From assembly GCA_902795975.1 (NCBI GenBank), contig CADBNE010000072.1, positions 1-25,731 on the forward strand: a stretch of 25,731 nucleotides of DNA. The letters are read 5' to 3'. The notes under the pieces are model-generated. The model was not told where the DNA came from, made no database searches, and worked only from the letters and a program-made list of their open reading frames with translations. Within the stretch, counting starts at the first letter, position 1, and every line of letters starts with the position of its first letter. This DNA is from an uncultured Erysipelotrichaceae bacterium. Its GTDB lineage: Bacteria; Bacillota_I; Bacilli_A; RF39; UBA660. The position numbers and the translations under genes were made by a program. This document shows, in pieces, positions 24,197-25,731 of this stretch.

Positions 24197-25006
24197 ATGT
24201 TCATTCATGTATTTTTTGTATGCAGCATTTCTAAGTAAATCAAATAAAGTATTTGATTCATCATATTTTTTAGTTAATTCATTTAATTTTTGACATTCAT
24301 CATATGTTAATACATTAATTTCTTCAACATCATTTAACATATAATATAAATCTTTTGGCATAGCAATATTACGTGCTACATCAATAACAAAATTATATTC
24401 AGTATCTAATAAAAATGAATGATATTGTGTGCATCCTAATTCTTTTTTTACAATAGAAGTAACTGCTTTAAATGTTTTAAATTTTTCTAATAAATAATAT
24501 GTTACTTCATGGCATCCATCTTTAATACGTTCTCCTAAAGATTCAATATATTCTAATACTTCTTCATTATCTTTAAAAATATCTTTTGCTTTATAGAAAG
24601 ATAATACACCATAATCATTTGTATCTATTTCATACATATTATCTTCAAATTTTCTAACTTCATTTATAACACCATGTATTTTATACATATTGTAAAGTAT
24701 ATCTACATTATCTCTATCTCTTGATATACTCATCATAAAAGAATATAATGATTGTTTTTCAAAATCACTCTTATCATAATTAATTAATTTAAAAGAATTA
24801 TATAACTCATCATGAAAAAAATTAAATAACCATCCACATAATCTTCTATATATTTCTACATTATTAGAAGTTCCTGCTTGTTTATCTAAATCAACATCTT
24901 TTATATTTTCTTTTAAATAACTAATAACCTTATCACATTTATCACTAAATACTTGTTCTTCACTTGCTACTTGTTCATCTAAATATTTTGATAACTTAAT
25001 ATCCAT
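24182..25006 (-). CDS. Unknown protein with possible Cys-His-Asp (transglutaminase/papain-like) site
   Basis: 274 residues, no signal or membrane helix; family not recognised. The first 160 residues are mostly helical. The segment 162-212 has a spacing that resembles a transglutaminase-like or papain-like fold: Cys165 at the start of a helix (DGCHEVTYYLLEKF), a strand (TFKAVTSIVKKEL), then His196 (CTQYHSFLLD) and Asp209 (YNFVIDVARN). In such folds C, H and D occur in this order with a helix after the Cys. The triad is an observation by eye and the rest of the fold is not proven. Monocistronic, GGTGGT site before the ATG and an overlapping terminator. Confidence 0.65.
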   Translation of the reverse strand: MDIKLSKYLDEQVASEEQVFSDKCDKVISYLKENIKDVDLDKQAGTSNNVEIYRRLCGWLFNFFHDELYNSFKLINYDKSDFEKQSLYSFMMSISRDRDNVDILYNMYKIHGVINEVRKFEDNMYEIDTNDYGVLSFYKAKDIFKDNEEVLEYIESLGERIKDGCHEVTYYLLEKFKTFKAVTSIVKKELGCTQYHSFLLDTEYNFVIDVARNIAMPKDLYYMLNDVEEINVLTYDECQKLNELTKKYDESNTLFDLLRNAAYKKYMNEHEKIK

Positions 25007-25036
25007 ATTACCACCATTATTATTTTAACATATAAG

Positions 25037-25063
25037 AAAAAAAGATGAAATATTTCATCTTTT
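25037..25063 (-). terminator. Intrinsic terminator of the lipoprotein gene
   Basis: A perfect 24-base palindrome (25040-25063) followed by T residues. It overlaps the stop codon (25062-25064). Confidence 0.85.
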
Positions 25064-25532
25064 AATTTCTTGTACAATCAAATTCTAGTGCTGTAGCACT
25101 CTTAGTATCTACATAATGACCTTTTTTAACATCGCTATCATTTAAACCAAATATAAAACCTACTTTATTTGCAGATGAATATGTAGCACCTGTAGAATTA
25201 GAACCACTTGTAAATATATATTGAGTATATTTATAACCATCTTTCTTCTTACTTGGAGTTACTTCCCCACTAGCTTCATATTTAGCATCAATACTAAATG
25301 TTCCTAATGACATTAATACTGACTTATTATTATCATCTATATTAATTTTTAAAGTTCCTTTACTTCCAGTACAAGTCCAATCACCAGTAACTGTGTTTAT
25401 TTTTTCTTGTTTTGTAACAGCTGCATTTTCATCACTACTAGACTTTGTTGAAAACTTAACTTCACATCCAGATAATAATACAGCACATGTAAAAATAGCT
25501 GCTATAGATAATAATCTTTTACTTTTTTTCAT
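25062..25532 (-). CDS. Small lipoprotein of unknown function
   Basis: 156 residues. The N-terminus is a lipoprotein signal peptide with lipobox LLSGC (Cys23 would be lipidated by Lgt and processed by signal peptidase II), followed by a Ser/Lys-rich linker. The mature domain, from about residue 48 (TVTGDWTCTGSKGTLKINID), is predicted beta-rich with two Cys (in WTC and in FDCTRN at the end) that may pair, and an FGLNDSDVKKG turn. It is probably anchored on the outer face of the membrane. No family recognised. Perfect AGGAGG ribosome site, own promoter-like sequence and terminator. Confidence 0.8.
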   Translation of the reverse strand: MKKSKRLLSIAAIFTCAVLLSGCEVKFSTKSSSDENAAVTKQEKINTVTGDWTCTGSKGTLKINIDDNNKSVLMSLGTFSIDAKYEASGEVTPSKKKDGYKYTQYIFTSGSNSTGATYSSANKVGFIFGLNDSDVKKGHYVDTKSATALEFDCTRN

Positions 25533-25559
25533 TTTACTTCCTCCTATACTTACATATAA

Positions 25560-25588
25560 AGTATATCATACATATTTATAATTATTAA
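25560..25588 (-). promoter_or_regulatory. Possible promoter of the lipoprotein gene
   Basis: TTAATA (25583-25588), 17-base spacer, TATACT (25560-25565), immediately after the stop of the gene at the right edge. No terminator hairpin is visible between them. Confidence 0.4.
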
Positions 25589-25590
25589 CT

Positions 25591-25731
25591 TTATTTAATA
25601 AAAAATGAATATATACAGTCAACAAAAAGTATAGCTAAAAGAATAATTGATAATAATTTTGTTTTCTTTTCTCCTAGTTTATTTGTTATACGTTCAAATA
25701 ATGGTTGTAATATATACAAGAAGAATAATCC
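25591..25731 (-). CDS. C-terminus of a CmpB-family membrane protein (partial, 5' end outside window)
   Basis: An open frame enters at the right edge and ends with TAA at 25591-25593; 46 residues are seen. It holds LYILQPLFERITNKLGEKK followed by the membrane helix LLSIILLAILFVDCIYSF. This aligns with the 15059-15811 protein (LYIVNPFFLNLLNKI, then LSIILFIIFIADNIISF): same LYI..P, NK, LSII and D.I.SF pattern. It is therefore probably a second member of the CmpB 'putative ABC transporter permease' family, here ending soon after the last helix without the long charged tail. The assignment rests on this short match only. Confidence 0.6.
   Translation of the reverse strand, partial: GLFFLYILQPLFERITNKLGEKKTKLLSIILLAILFVDCIYSFFIK

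Overview
The window is strongly AT-rich and every gene I can support, including the tRNA, lies on the minus strand. Shine-Dalgarno sites (AGGAGG, AGGTG), promoters and gene content point to a low-G+C Bacillota of the Bacilli type. An uncultured gut lineage such as RF39 or Erysipelotrichia relatives is a guess. TGG encodes Trp and TGA is used as a stop (15835-15837), so the code is standard and this is not a Mycoplasma-type code. Positions below run from right to left, the direction of transcription.

Right part (25731-16380), mostly accessory: the 3' end of a CmpB-like membrane protein; a small lipoprotein; a 274-aa unknown with a possible Cys-His-Asp triad; an unknown plus ASCH-domain pair behind a TTGACA promoter carrying a direct repeat; a zinc-dependent phospholipase C-like protein; a two-gene unit of a 1176-aa repeat protein and a TelA-family protein; and an Asn-rich exported protein resembling choice-of-anchor A proteins.

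Middle (16380-8001): a rhomboid protease with a CmpB-family membrane protein; two zinc-ribbon membrane proteins in one unit; a sigma-70 factor with a long N-terminal domain and a second region-4-like domain at its C-terminus; an unusual tRNA-Glu(CTC); a radical SAM protein of the SplB type ending in a clamp-binding-like motif; and a VanZ-type membrane protein with a large extracellular tail.

Left part (7946-1), cell wall and RNA housekeeping: a murL-murD pair (alternative route for putting D-Glu into peptidoglycan), then the conserved Bacillota cluster ireB-ruvX-DUF1292-mltG-trmR. After these come a secreted protein with two InlB-type repeats, a small secreted protein behind the strongest promoter of the window, and a 5' portion of an RNase J-family gene that has lost metal ligands.

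Organisation is very compact. Most transcription units end in an intrinsic terminator whose stem contains the stop codon or the last sense codons, and several promoters overlap the preceding terminator. No stretch longer than about 155 bases lacks a gene. I saw no IS element, CRISPR array, integrase or phage gene. The best candidates for something new are the TelA/1176-aa repeat pair, the sigma factor with tandem region 4, and the murL-murD pair next to the ireB-mltG operon.
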